A stretch of 64,000 nucleotides of DNA, from NCBI RefSeq assembly GCF_014653695.1, contig NZ_BNAR01000019.1:62001-126000 (forward strand), written 5' to 3'. A model generated the notes under the pieces. That model saw nothing but the letters and a program-made list of their open reading frames with translations. It was not told where the DNA came from and did no database searches. Position numbers and translations under genes: made by a program. Shown piece after piece: positions 8,109 through 17,193 of this stretch (its first letter is position 1; the number at the start of each line of letters is the position of its first letter). The DNA comes from Lentzea cavernae. GTDB taxonomy: Bacteria; Actinomycetota; Actinomycetes; Mycobacteriales; Pseudonocardiaceae.

Positions 8109-9851
8109 TCAGCTTCGCTCGTCGGCCGACGAGGGGCCGGAGCCGTCCAGCCCGAGGTTCTCGGGCGCGTGGAGCTTGACCATCGTGCGCTGCACGCCCG
8201 GTGGCACGTGCCGCTGGGTGAGCAGCGAGACGACGTACATCACGCTGAAGCCGAGCGGGACCGTCCACGCGGCGGGGCGGGAGAGCAGTACCTCGTACCA
8301 GGCGTCGCCGGTGTCGGTGAACATCGTGACGAGACCCGCGGTCAGGGCCGGCACACCGCCCGCGAGCATGCCGGCGATGGCGCCGACCGTCGTGATGCGG
8401 CTCGACCAGATCCCCAGCATCAGCAACGGGCACAGCGACGACGCGGCGACGGCGAACGCGAGGCCGACCATGTCCGCGACCGGCATGCCGGTGGAGACGA
8501 ACGTCATCGCCAGCGGCACGAGGCCCGCCAGCACCGTGGAGATCCGGAACCCGCGCACACCGCCCAGCCGCAGCACGTCCTGCGAGAGCACGCCCGCGAG
8601 CGACACCACCAGGCCCGACGAGGTGGACAGGAACGCCGCGAACGCACCGCCCGCCACCAGGGCGCCGAGCAGCTCACCGCCGATGCCGTCGATCATCCGC
8701 GTCGGCAGCACGAGCACCACGGCGTCGGTCTGACCGGTCATCAGCAGCTCGGGTGTGTAGACGCGGCCGAGAGCGCCGTAGATCGGGGGCATCAGGTAGA
8801 AGAACGACAGCAGGCCGAGCACGATCAACGTCGTGCGGCGCGCCGCGGTGCCGTTGGGGTTGGTGTAGAAGCGCACGATCACGTGCGGCAGGCCCATGGT
8901 GCCCAGGAACGTGGCGATGATGAGCGAATACGCGCCGTACAACGGGAAGTCGGCGCCGCTCGACATCGGCAGCGACCACATCTCGTTGGTGTTGTGCGCC
9001 ATTGTGGACAGATGGGGGACCGGTGCGTCCTTGGGGAACGTGAGCTCCGAGCCCTGCACGATGCGGTGGTAGCCCTCGGTCAGCACGAGGCCCGAGTCCC
9101 CGACGCGCACGCCGTCGACCTCGCCGGTGCCCCTGACGAGCACGGACTCCTCGACGTGGATCGTGGTCTGCCGCTGGAACGAGACCTCGGTGTCCTGCCG
9201 GAACGCCGGGAACTCCGGCTCGGTCAGCGAGCTGGCGCCGTGCACCTGCCACACGACGACCAGGAACAGGATCGGCACGGTGATCGCGGTGAGCTTGAGC
9301 CAGTACTGGAACGCTTGCACGAACGTGATCGACCGCATCCCGCCGGACATCACGTTCGCCGTCACGACCGCCGTGACGATCAGCGCGCCCACCCAGTCCG
9401 GCGCGCCCGTCACCGTGTTCAGCGTCAGGCCCGCGCCTTCCAGCTGGGGCAACAGGTACAGCCAGCCGATCGCCAGCGCCAGGATCGACGCGACCGCGCG
9501 CACACCCCGTGAACGGAAGCGGGCCTCGGCGAAGTCCGGCAGCGTGTAGGCCCCGGACCGCCGCAACGGCGCCGCGACCATCGTCAGCAGCACCAGGTAC
9601 CCGGCGGTGTAGCCGACCGGGAACCACAGCATGTCCGGCCCGTAGGCGAAGATCAGCCCGGCGATGCCGACGAACGACGCCGCCGACAGGTACTCGCCGC
9701 CGATCGCGGACGCGTTCCACCACGGCGAGACGGTGCGCGAGGCGACGTAGAAGTCGGACGTGGTGCGCGAGACGCGGAGCCCGTAGGTGCCGACGAGGAT
9801 CGTGCCCAGTGCGACGACCACCACCGCCACGATGGCGTAACCACTGGTCAT
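8109..9851 (-). CDS. Sodium:solute symporter (SSS family, ActP-like)
   Basis: A 580-residue polytopic membrane protein with about 13 predicted transmembrane segments. Typical SSS features are visible, such as WWNASAIGGEYLSAASFVG near the N-terminus (about residues 43-61) and GMRSITFVQAFQYWLK. Its closest kind are cation/acetate symporters, which also come with a small DUF485 partner encoded just upstream, as here. The start overlaps the stop of the DUF485 gene (ATGA). The paired kinase and regulator suggest solute-dependent control. Acetate or another short monocarboxylate is a likely substrate, inferred from family. Confidence 0.85.
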   Translation of the reverse strand: MTSGYAIVAVVVVALGTILVGTYGLRVSRTTSDFYVASRTVSPWWNASAIGGEYLSAASFVGIAGLIFAYGPDMLWFPVGYTAGYLVLLTMVAAPLRRSGAYTLPDFAEARFRSRGVRAVASILALAIGWLYLLPQLEGAGLTLNTVTGAPDWVGALIVTAVVTANVMSGGMRSITFVQAFQYWLKLTAITVPILFLVVVWQVHGASSLTEPEFPAFRQDTEVSFQRQTTIHVEESVLVRGTGEVDGVRVGDSGLVLTEGYHRIVQGSELTFPKDAPVPHLSTMAHNTNEMWSLPMSSGADFPLYGAYSLIIATFLGTMGLPHVIVRFYTNPNGTAARRTTLIVLGLLSFFYLMPPIYGALGRVYTPELLMTGQTDAVVLVLPTRMIDGIGGELLGALVAGGAFAAFLSTSSGLVVSLAGVLSQDVLRLGGVRGFRISTVLAGLVPLAMTFVSTGMPVADMVGLAFAVAASSLCPLLMLGIWSSRITTVGAIAGMLAGGVPALTAGLVTMFTDTGDAWYEVLLSRPAAWTVPLGFSVMYVVSLLTQRHVPPGVQRTMVKLHAPENLGLDGSGPSSADERS

Positions 9852-10249
9852 GGACGTTCGACCAGCTCCGCGAACTCGCGCTCACTGCGCTCCGCCTGCC
9901 GCACGTAGAACCACCCGGCCAGCAGCAGCATCGGGAACGTCGCCACGCACAGCAGGAACCACGGCAGCCCGAGCCCGAGGATCCGGAACTTGCCCAGGTC
10001 GGGTTCGATCGCGAACAGCAGCGGCAGCAGGCCGAGCGCGCCGCACGTCACCAGGCACACCGACAGGCCCAGCCGCCGTTGCGCCCGGATCAGCGTGCGC
10101 ATGTACACGGCGCCGAGCTCGCTCTGCTCGTTGATCTCCCGCGTGCCCGAGTACGGCCGGCGCGCACGGGGCGCCCGCGTGCGCGGGCTCGTCACCACCA
10201 CGCGCTGGGTCGGCTTGGGGTCCGGCCTGGGAGGTGGCGGCGTCGTCAC
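9848..10249 (-). CDS. DUF485-type small membrane protein, symporter partner
   Basis: A 133-residue protein with a proline-rich, basic N-terminus (about 1-45) and two transmembrane helices (about 60-82 and 93-113), then a charged tail. This is the DUF485 layout, usually encoded next to acetate-type SSS symporters. I start it at GTG 10249, which overlaps the regulator stop (GTGA). The frame continues upstream only inside the regulator gene. It probably assists symporter assembly or activity; the mechanism is not known. Confidence 0.75.
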   Translation of the reverse strand: MTTPPPPRPDPKPTQRVVVTSPRTRAPRARRPYSGTREINEQSELGAVYMRTLIRAQRRLGLSVCLVTCGALGLLPLLFAIEPDLGKFRILGLGLPWFLLCVATFPMLLLAGWFYVRQAERSEREFAELVERP

Positions 10250-11139
10250 GACCCGAGACCGTTCCTCGGTTGCACAGCACCGTTGACGGGCGTGGGCCGC
10301 GCACGGCGGACGAGCAGCTGCCGCAGGTGCCGCGCGTGCCGGCGGCTGACCGGCAGCACCGCGCCGCCGATCGTGACGCTCAGGTGCCCCTCCTCCAGGC
10401 GCAGCTCGTCGATGTGGCCGAGCGACACCAGGTGGCTGCGGTGGATGCGGACGAAACCGGCGCTGCGCCAACGTTCCTCGAGACCGTTCAGCGCGGCGCG
10501 GACGAGACCGCTGCCGGTCGCGGTGTGCAGGCGGGCGTAGTCGCCGTGCGCCTCCACGTACCGGATGTCGGCGAGGCGGATGAACCGCGTGACGCCGCCG
10601 AGCTCGACGGGGATGACCTCGTCCCCCATCTCCGGCGGCGTGGAGTTCGAGGGCGGCGCGGGGGCCGGGGTGGTGGGTTCGGTGGCGGTCTTCGAGTCCC
10701 AGACCTCGTGCACGATGCGGTGCACGGACTCGGCGAGCCGCTCCTGGCGTACGGGCTTGAGCAGGTAGTCGAGTGCCTTGAGCTCGAACGCCTCCACAGC
10801 GGGCTGCTGGTGCGCCGTCACGAACACGACGGGCGGCGGCTGCGCGAACCGCGACAGCACGCGGGCGAGGTCGAGCCCGTCGAGCCCAGGCATGCGGATG
10901 TCGAGGAACACGGCGTCCAACGGCTGACCGGCGTCCATCGCGCGGTGCAGCACCCGCAGCGCCTTGGTCGCGTCGGTGACCGCTTCCACGTGGGCGATGC
11001 GCGGATCGGAGCGCAACAGATAAGTGAGGTCTTCCAGCGCCGGTGCCTCGTCGTCGACGGCGAGCACCCGCAGAGAGCGCTCGAGGCTGCCACGTCGATC
11101 CGGCCCCTCGCAGATGGGGCAGGGCAGACCTGAGGTCAT
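10246..11139 (-). CDS. LytTR-family response regulator
   Basis: A DNA-binding response regulator with an N-terminal receiver domain (Asp80 in VFLDIRMPG, conserved Lys in YLLKPV) and a C-terminal LytTR domain (YVEAHGDYARLHT, then FVRIHRSHLVSL). A flexible Pro/Thr-rich linker (about 155-180) separates them. It is the first gene of the operon with the DUF485, symporter and kinase genes. The ATG at 11139 gives a protein beginning MTSGLPCPIC; an in-frame ATG at 11205 would add 22 residues and neither has a clear ribosome site. The N-terminal CPIC pair is unusual. The true start is uncertain. Confidence 0.8.
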   Translation of the reverse strand: MTSGLPCPICEGPDRRGSLERSLRVLAVDDEAPALEDLTYLLRSDPRIAHVEAVTDATKALRVLHRAMDAGQPLDAVFLDIRMPGLDGLDLARVLSRFAQPPPVVFVTAHQQPAVEAFELKALDYLLKPVRQERLAESVHRIVHEVWDSKTATEPTTPAPAPPSNSTPPEMGDEVIPVELGGVTRFIRLADIRYVEAHGDYARLHTATGSGLVRAALNGLEERWRSAGFVRIHRSHLVSLGHIDELRLEEGHLSVTIGGAVLPVSRRHARHLRQLLVRRARPTPVNGAVQPRNGLGS

Positions 11140-11384
11140 TCGAGATCGAGTCCAAACTGTGTACGGCCGATCCTCACGTGGCGCGATTGGACCACGCTCG
11201 GTCATCGCGCGCCAGGTGAGCCGAGGGCGTCGGATACGCGATCATGCCCCCTCACGGAGGGTGACCCGTGGCGGGGGTCCGGTTGCGGGGCGTGTGCACA
11301 GCGAGCACCCCTCCCCACCCCGTGAACCCGTTCGGCCGCATCATCCGCCAGGTGGGCGACGTGCCGGAACCCTCCGATCGGGTG

Positions 11385-11672
11385 TCAGGACTGCCGGATC
11401 GCCCGAGGCTGGGCGGCCAGCGCGTCACCGAGCGTGATCTCCAGCTCGATGAACGACTCCTCCGCCCGCCGGGCGGCGACGCTCACGGAGGCGGCGGCGG
11501 CCGGGCCGACGAGTCTGCGGGTAGGCGCGCGCAGCGCCTGGATCGCCTCCGACCACTGGTTCGAGAGCTTGGCGAGACCGCTCAGCGCGTCCACGAGCTC
11601 CTCGGTGTTGTCCGGCGGCGACGCGACGATCTCTGCCAGCCGGTCGCGCAAGGCGTCCAGTGCCGGGTCCAC
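11385..11672 (-). CDS. Small helical protein of unknown function
   Basis: A 95-residue, Ala/Leu-rich protein, acidic towards its N-terminus and predicted to be mostly alpha-helical. It has no signal peptide, membrane segment or recognised motif. I start it at GTG 11672 because ggagga lies about 7 nt upstream; an ATG at 11777 would add 35 residues lacking coding character. It stands alone between the helicase gene upstream and the LytTR operon downstream on the same strand. I do not recognise the family. Confidence 0.55.
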   Translation of the reverse strand: MDPALDALRDRLAEIVASPPDNTEELVDALSGLAKLSNQWSEAIQALRAPTRRLVGPAAAASVSVAARRAEESFIELEITLGDALAAQPRAIRQS

Positions 11673-11883
11673 TTCACTCCTCCAGTCGGACCGCGTCAGA
11701 CATTTCCGCTGCAGTCCAGCGCCCTGATGTTGCCCCAGGACCGGCGACCGGTCAATCGATCGCACAGGGCGTCTCAACTGGGGCGTTCGCCGGTCCCGGC
11801 TTGATACGACGATCAGGTGACTTCGTCGTCGAGCCGATCCGAGGGGATCGCGTGCGGTGCCTCGCGGTGCGGGACGGCGGCGC

Positions 11884-14370
11884 TCAGAGGCGGCCGACGT
11901 CCGTGATCGTCACGACCGCCTCGCCCAGTTCGTCGGACGCCGCCAGGTCGACCTCGGCGTTGAAGCCCCAGTCCTTGTCCCCGGCCGGGTCCTCGAAGAT
12001 CTGCCGGCACACCCAGCGCTCGCGCTCGACGTTGATGATCAGGAACGCCGGGCCGCGCGCGTTCGGGCCCGCGCCGATGTGCGAGTGCTCCTCGAAGTAC
12101 GGGTCGAGGGCGTCCATCCACTCCTTGGCCGTCCAGCCGGACTCGTGGTCGAGCTCGCCCAGGGAGTACCAGTCGCGCTTCGCGGCCAGCTCCACGCGGC
12201 GGAACAGCGCGTTGCGGACCAGGACGCGGAACGCTCGGACGTTGCGGGTGACGGCGGGCGGGAGGTCGACGCGGACCTCCTCGACCGGTGCGTCCGGGTT
12301 GGTGAGCTTCTCCCACTCGTCGATCAGCGACGAGTCGACCTGGCGGACGAGCTCGCCCAGCCACGAGATCAGGTCGTTGAGCTCCTCGGTCTTCGCCTCG
12401 TCCGGCACCGTCTGCGACAGCGCCTTGTAGGCGTCGGCCAGGTAGCGCAGCACGAGGCCCTCGGAGCGCGCCAGGCCGTAGAACGCCACGTACTCCGTGA
12501 ACGTCATCGCGCGCTCGTACATGTCGCGCACGACGGCCTTGGGGGACAGGTGGTAGTCGCCGACCCACGGGTGGCCGCGGCGGTAGGTGAGGAACGCGGC
12601 CTCGAGCAGTTCGCTGAGCGGCTTCGGGTACGTGACCTCGTCCAGCAGCTCCATGCGCTGGTCGTACTCGATGCCGTCGGCCTTCATCGCGCCGATGGCC
12701 TCGCCGCGCGCCTTGTGCTCCTGCGCGCCCAGGATCTGCCTCGGGTCGTCCAGGATCGACTCGATCACCGACAGCACGTCGAGCTCGTAGCCGGGCGCCT
12801 CGCGGTCGAGCAGTTCGACGGCGGCCAGCGCGAACGGTGACAGCGGCTGGTTCAGCGCGAAGTTGAACTGGAGGTCGACGGTGAGGCGGAAGTCGTCGCC
12901 GTCGCGTTCCACGACACCGGCCGCGACCAGTGCCCGGTACATCGCGAGGGCGCGGCGGATGTGCTTGAGCTGCTTCGGGCGGTCCTCGTGGTTGTCCTCG
13001 AGCAGGTGCCGCATCGCCTGGAACGCGCCACCGGCCGGGCGGCCGATGACGTTGAGCAGCATGGCGTGCGAGACCTGGAAGCTCGAGGTCAGCGGTTCGG
13101 GCTCCGCGCCGACGAGTCGTTCGAACGTCGACTCGCTCCACGACACGAACCCGTCGGGGGCCTTCTTGCGCACGACCTTGCGGCGCTTCTTCGGGTCGTC
13201 GCCCGCCTTGGCGAGCGCCTTGATGTTCTCGACCTCGTGCTCGGGCGCCTGCACGACGACCGTGCCGACGGTGTCGTAACCGGCGCGGCCCGCCCGTCCG
13301 GCGATCTGGTGGAACTCACGCGCCTTGAGGATGCGCGTGCGCGTGCCGTCGTACTTCGAGAGGGCCGTGAACACGACCGTGCGGATCGGCACGTTGATGC
13401 CGACGCCGAGGGTGTCCGTGCCGCAGATGACCTTCATCAGACCCGCCTGCGCGAGCTGTTCGACCAGGCGGCGGTACTTGGGCAGCATGCCGGCGTGGTG
13501 CACGCCGATGCCGTGCCGGACCAGCCGGGAGAGCGTCTTGCCGAACCCCGACGAGAACCGGAAGTTGCCCATCTTCGCCGCGATGGCCTCCTTCTCCGGC
13601 TTCGTCGCGACGTTGACGCTCATCAGCGACTGCGCGCGCTCCAGCGCGGCGGCCTGCGTGAAGTGCACGACGTAGATCGGCGCCTCACGGCCGTGGAGCA
13701 GGTCTTCGATCGTCTCGTGCAACGGCGTGGAGACGTACTGGAAGTTCAACGGCACCGGGCGCTGCACCGAGCGGACCACCGCCGTCGGCCTGCCGGTGCG
13801 GCGCGTCAGGTCCTTCTCGAAGAACGAGACGTCGCCCAGCGTCGCCGACATGAGCAGGAACTGGGCCTGCGGCAGCTCGACGATCGGCACCTGCCAGGCC
13901 CAGCCGCGGTCGGGCTCGCTGTAGAAGTGGAACTCGTCCATCACGACCTGGCCGACGTCGGCCGTGGCGCCGTCGCGCAGGGCGATGTTCGCGAGGATCT
14001 CCGCGGTGCAGCAGATGATGGGCGCCTGGTCGTTGACGCTGGCGTCGCCGGTCATCATGCCGACGTTCTCCGGCCCGAACACCTCGCACAGCGCGAAGAA
14101 CTTCTCCGAGACCAGGGCCTTGATCGGCGCGGTGTAGAAGCTGCGCTGGTTGGCCGCCATCGCGACCAGGTGGGCGCCGATGGCCACCAGGCTCTTGCCC
14201 GACCCCGTGGGGGTGCTGAGGATGACGTTGGCCCCCGAGACGAGCTCGATGACCGCCTCCTCCTGCGCCGGGTACAGCGCCAGGCCGCGCTCGGTCGCCC
14301 AGTGGGAGAAAGCGTCGAACAGTTCGTCTTCGTCGGCGATCGAGGTGAGCCGGTCCGTGAGTGCAGTCAT
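11884..14370 (-). CDS. Ski2-like DEAD/DEAH-box helicase with DUF3516
   Basis: An 828-residue superfamily 2 helicase. Motifs run in order: Walker A TPTGSGKS (about residues 54-61), DEFH box (motif II), SATL (motif III), GVHHAGML, and QIAGRAGR (motif VI). The C-terminal half matches the DUF3516 extension of actinobacterial RNA helicases (YLADAYKALSQTV and the WGFNAEVDL end). Likely an ATP-dependent RNA or structured nucleic-acid unwinding enzyme in the cytoplasm. The gene follows the glutamine synthetase-like gene head to tail in reverse order with 10 nt between their near ends. Family assignment is firm, cellular role is not. Confidence 0.9.
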   Translation of the reverse strand: MTALTDRLTSIADEDELFDAFSHWATERGLALYPAQEEAVIELVSGANVILSTPTGSGKSLVAIGAHLVAMAANQRSFYTAPIKALVSEKFFALCEVFGPENVGMMTGDASVNDQAPIICCTAEILANIALRDGATADVGQVVMDEFHFYSEPDRGWAWQVPIVELPQAQFLLMSATLGDVSFFEKDLTRRTGRPTAVVRSVQRPVPLNFQYVSTPLHETIEDLLHGREAPIYVVHFTQAAALERAQSLMSVNVATKPEKEAIAAKMGNFRFSSGFGKTLSRLVRHGIGVHHAGMLPKYRRLVEQLAQAGLMKVICGTDTLGVGINVPIRTVVFTALSKYDGTRTRILKAREFHQIAGRAGRAGYDTVGTVVVQAPEHEVENIKALAKAGDDPKKRRKVVRKKAPDGFVSWSESTFERLVGAEPEPLTSSFQVSHAMLLNVIGRPAGGAFQAMRHLLEDNHEDRPKQLKHIRRALAMYRALVAAGVVERDGDDFRLTVDLQFNFALNQPLSPFALAAVELLDREAPGYELDVLSVIESILDDPRQILGAQEHKARGEAIGAMKADGIEYDQRMELLDEVTYPKPLSELLEAAFLTYRRGHPWVGDYHLSPKAVVRDMYERAMTFTEYVAFYGLARSEGLVLRYLADAYKALSQTVPDEAKTEELNDLISWLGELVRQVDSSLIDEWEKLTNPDAPVEEVRVDLPPAVTRNVRAFRVLVRNALFRRVELAAKRDWYSLGELDHESGWTAKEWMDALDPYFEEHSHIGAGPNARGPAFLIINVERERWVCRQIFEDPAGDKDWGFNAEVDLAASDELGEAVVTITDVGRL

Positions 14371-14380
14371 CGCAGGTGAA

Positions 14381-15730
14381 CTATAGGTGGTACGCGTATT
14401 CGGTGAACTCCCAGTCGGTCACGAACCGCTGGAACCGGGCCACCTCCTCCCACTTGAAGTCCACATAGGACCGCACGAAGTCCTTGCCCAGCACGTCGAC
14501 CATCGCCGTGTCCTCCTCCAGGTAGGCGAGGGCGTCCGGCAGCGTGGCGGGCAGCGTCGGGGCCTTGGACGGGTCGTAGCCGTACCCGGCGGACGGCCGC
14601 GGCGGCTCGATCTGGTCGCGGATGCCCAGGTAGGTGGCCGCGATGAGGCCCGCGATGCCGAGGTAGGGGTTCGCGCTCGCGTCCCCGAGCCGCAGTTCGA
14701 GCCGGGTGGTCTCGCCGCGCTCGGCCGGCACCCGGAGCATCGCGCTGCGGTTGTCGAGACCCCAGTCGATCAGCCACGGCGCGAGCGAGTCCGGCCCGAA
14801 CCGCTTGTAGGAGTTGACCGTGGGGTTGAGCAGCGCGGCCAGCGCCGGGGCGTGCTTGAGGATGCCGCCGATGGCCCAGCGCGCCTCGTCCGACAGGCCG
14901 CTCGACGTGCCCGAGCCCTGGAACGCGTTGCGCCCGTCCTTCTCGTGGCACGACAGGTGCAGGTGGAACCCGCTGCCGCCGCCGTCGTTGAATGGTTTGG
15001 CCATGAACGTCGCGAGCCGGCCCTCCCGCCTCGCGAGCTCCTTGACGCTCGTCTTGAACCGGAACGCGCGGTCGGCCGCGTCCATCGCGGGCGAATGCAC
15101 GAGGTTGATCTCGAACTGCCCACCGGCGTACTCGTGGTTGCCGCCGGTCGTCTGCAGCCCCGCGCTGCTGAGCGTGCGAAGAGTTCTCAACAGATGACCG
15201 TCTGAATCACCCCGGCGGCCGGTCGCGTACACGTTGCCGGGCTCGTCGCAGTAAGGCCGCCACCCGTTCGGGCGATCTTCGTCCGGTTCGCAGAGAAAAT
15301 ATTCCAGCTCGGGCCCGATGACCGGCGAGAGCCCGGTGGTCTCGAATATCTCCAGCGCCCGGCGCAGCACCTGCCGCGGCGACTCGTCGACAGGTCTTTC
15401 GTCGGCGGGGCTCACCGCGTCGCCGATGCACCACGCCACGCCCGGCTCCCACGGGATCGGGAGCAGTGTGTCGAGGTCGGGGACCACGATCACGTCGGGC
15501 AGCCCGGCGTCGAGCACACCCCCGTTCTCGGTGGTCTTGCCGCCCGGCGTCGTGCTGTACACGGCCCGGCAGAACGACAGTCCCCGCTGCGTAACCGCAG
15601 GTAGGTGCTCTACCAGCACGTCGCGGCCCCGGTCGGTGCCGAGGAGGTCCGGGAAGACGACGCGCACCACGTCGATCCCGTCCTCGCCGAGTCTCGACGC
15701 GAGCTCCCGTGTCACCTGTTCACCGACCAC
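14381..15730 (-). CDS. Glutamine synthetase family protein (GlnA3/GlnA4-like)
   Basis: A 449-residue enzyme with the glutamine synthetase fold: an N-terminal beta-grasp domain (about 1-110) and a catalytic domain with PELEYFLCEP, EINLVHSP, GSGFHLHLS and RLELRLGDASANP blocks. These hold the metal- and ATP-binding residues. Sequence style fits actinobacterial GlnA3/GlnA4-type ligases, which attach glutamate to amines such as polyamines or ethanolamine, rather than housekeeping GlnA. The start is GTG 15730. It diverges from a MarR-type gene across a 300-bp region, so the two may be co-regulated. Amine substrate unknown. Confidence 0.85.
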   Translation of the reverse strand: MVGEQVTRELASRLGEDGIDVVRVVFPDLLGTDRGRDVLVEHLPAVTQRGLSFCRAVYSTTPGGKTTENGGVLDAGLPDVIVVPDLDTLLPIPWEPGVAWCIGDAVSPADERPVDESPRQVLRRALEIFETTGLSPVIGPELEYFLCEPDEDRPNGWRPYCDEPGNVYATGRRGDSDGHLLRTLRTLSSAGLQTTGGNHEYAGGQFEINLVHSPAMDAADRAFRFKTSVKELARREGRLATFMAKPFNDGGGSGFHLHLSCHEKDGRNAFQGSGTSSGLSDEARWAIGGILKHAPALAALLNPTVNSYKRFGPDSLAPWLIDWGLDNRSAMLRVPAERGETTRLELRLGDASANPYLGIAGLIAATYLGIRDQIEPPRPSAGYGYDPSKAPTLPATLPDALAYLEEDTAMVDVLGKDFVRSYVDFKWEEVARFQRFVTDWEFTEYAYHL

Positions 15731-16031
15731 GTCGAACTACCTTTCCGGCACAGTGTGTCGCTGGCGCGGAGGGGATAACGTCGAGGGGAAAACGCTATCG
15801 ACCCGTCCGTGGAGCAAAGACCACCATTGGTCCCCGTCGGGGCTCCACACTCATCGTCCACCACGGGGCAACAGTCCGTAACTGGACGGGTGACGACCGT
15901 CACGAGATCATGCACGATGTGGGATCGTGATCAAAGAGGTTGCGGATCGACTCGCACCACATCACAGACATAGTTCGGAACCGCAAGTATTGTGCCGGGA
16001 ACACCTGAGCTCGAGCACGGGAGACTTTGAG
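15731..16031. promoter_or_regulatory. Divergent promoter region between GS-like and MarR genes
   Basis: This 301-bp stretch holds no convincing gene. It includes an inverted repeat GTGAC-GACC-GTCAC at 15890-15903, a possible operator for the MarR-type protein or a GlnR-type site (gtaac just upstream at 15878). An open frame from GTG 15927 continues into the MarR gene, but its codons and lack of a ribosome site argue against an upstream start. Confidence 0.4.
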
Positions 16032-16607
16032 TTGTCTGGTCACCACACGATTGCCGAGACCGAGAAAGCCGTCCAGGCCAAGCTCGGCGCGGTGCCGCTG
16101 CATCGCGAGCAGATGGCGGCGGTGTCGAACATCCACCGCGCCGCCACCGCGATCCGCCAGCACCTCGAGAACTCGGTGCTGCGCACCAGCGATCTGACCT
16201 GGACCGGCTTCGTCGTGCTCTGGGTCGTGTGGATCTGGGGCGAGATGGAGACGCGCTACGTGGCCGAGGAGGCCGGGATCTCCAAGGGGACCCTGACGGG
16301 CGTCGCCAAGACGCTGCAGTCGCGGGGGCTCCTGGAGCGTCTCGGGCACCCGACCGACGGGCGGCTGGCGGTTCTGCGGCTCACCCCCGAGGGTGAAGAA
16401 CTGATGGCCGACCTCTTCCCCAAGTTCAACGAGGAAGAGGTGTTCGTCTCGGATCCGCTGGAGTCGTCTGAGGCTCAGTCGCTGGCTGAGATGTTGCGCC
16501 GGATGGTGACGCATCTCGAGGCCAACGGGGAGCAGCGGCGGCTGGATCTGCGCGGGGACACGGTGCTGCCGCCTCGGCGGTCCGGTCGGCGGGCCAAGCA
16601 CGGCTGA
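16032..16607 (+). CDS. MarR-family transcriptional regulator
   Basis: A winged-helix regulator of about 191 residues. The core contains the DNA-reading helix region YVAEEAGISKGTLTGVAKTL, then the wing GLLERLGHPTDGRLAVLRLTPEG, which is classic MarR. N-terminal helices (about 5-50) would form the dimer interface. I favour the TTG at 16032, since gggaga is 7 nt upstream; a GTG at 15927 would add 35 residues. It is divergent from the glutamine synthetase-like gene, which it may control. The effector is unknown. Transcription probably ends at the hairpin at 16621-16660. Confidence 0.75.
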   Translation: MSGHHTIAETEKAVQAKLGAVPLHREQMAAVSNIHRAATAIRQHLENSVLRTSDLTWTGFVVLWVVWIWGEMETRYVAEEAGISKGTLTGVAKTLQSRGLLERLGHPTDGRLAVLRLTPEGEELMADLFPKFNEEEVFVSDPLESSEAQSLAEMLRRMVTHLEANGEQRRLDLRGDTVLPPRRSGRRAKHG

Positions 16608-16620
16608 GGCTGCGTCATGT

Positions 16621-16660
16621 TGGGCGACTCACGTGGGTGGGTCGCCCATTTCGGCGTTGT
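16621..16660 (+). terminator. Intrinsic terminator after the MarR gene
   Basis: Arms tgggcgac (16621-16628) and gtcgccca (16641-16648) are perfect complements, followed by a T-rich stretch ending in a T6 tract. It lies 13 nt after the MarR stop and before repeat copy B. Confidence 0.7.
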
Positions 16661-16758
16661 TTTTTGGTCTGGTTGGTCAGAGGGGCTGGGCCTGACCTGG
16701 GGTGTTGGTGCTCGGATCGTGTTGGGATCGTGCGGGTCGGCTTGGGTGGGTTGGTGCC

Positions 16759-17155
16759 GGTTCCAGCGGGGGTGGTCGCGTTGCTTGGCGGTTCGTCGCC
16801 TTGCGTTGGTGGTTGCGTTGGGTCGTGACGGACGGGTCGTTTTGTCGCCGCTGCGCGACGACTGCGATTGGGGCTTGACTTCGGGGCCCTTGCGAGACGC
16901 TGGTCGGCCGGTAAAAGCCGGGCTGAAAAGCGCCCGGCCGAGCGTGAGAGGGTAGCGTCTCGCACCCAAAGTCAAGCCCCAATCGCATGCGTGCTTGGTT
17001 GCGTTGACACGGCACGTCACCTCATACGCTTACTAGGGCGGTAGAGGTTCACACGCCTCGGCTTCGCCATTGCCGTTGGCGGCCTGGGTGCCTCGGCTTC
17101 GCCGTTGGCCTTGTGGTTCGGGAGGGACGCCTCGGCTTCGCCATTGCCGCTGGCG
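16759..17155. repeat. Dispersed intergenic repeat, copy B (about 395 bp)
   Basis: Same orientation and content as copy A at 6338-6727, including the palindromic core, the cgcttactagggcggtaga segment and three gcctcggcttcgcc units. It lies between the convergent MarR and PLP-decarboxylase genes. Visible differences from copy A include one base in the core loop (t for a) and a few substitutions just right of the core. The gap 16661-16758 holds no gene. Confidence 0.85.
16864..16986. repeat. Palindromic core of repeat copy B
   Basis: The 18-nt outer arms (16864-16881 and 16969-16986) are perfect complements, and the inner 11- and 7-nt pairs of copy A are also kept. The arm sequences are identical in both copies. 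Confidence 0.8.
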
Positions 17156-17193
17156 GCTGGTGGCTTGCCTTCGGCTTCGCCTGTTTTGGCTGG

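Noticed and set aside
7980..9512. Long plus-strand frames antisense to the symporter
   Set aside because: The opposite strand encodes an unmistakable SSS symporter; the antisense translation is His/Arg/Gln-rich noise.
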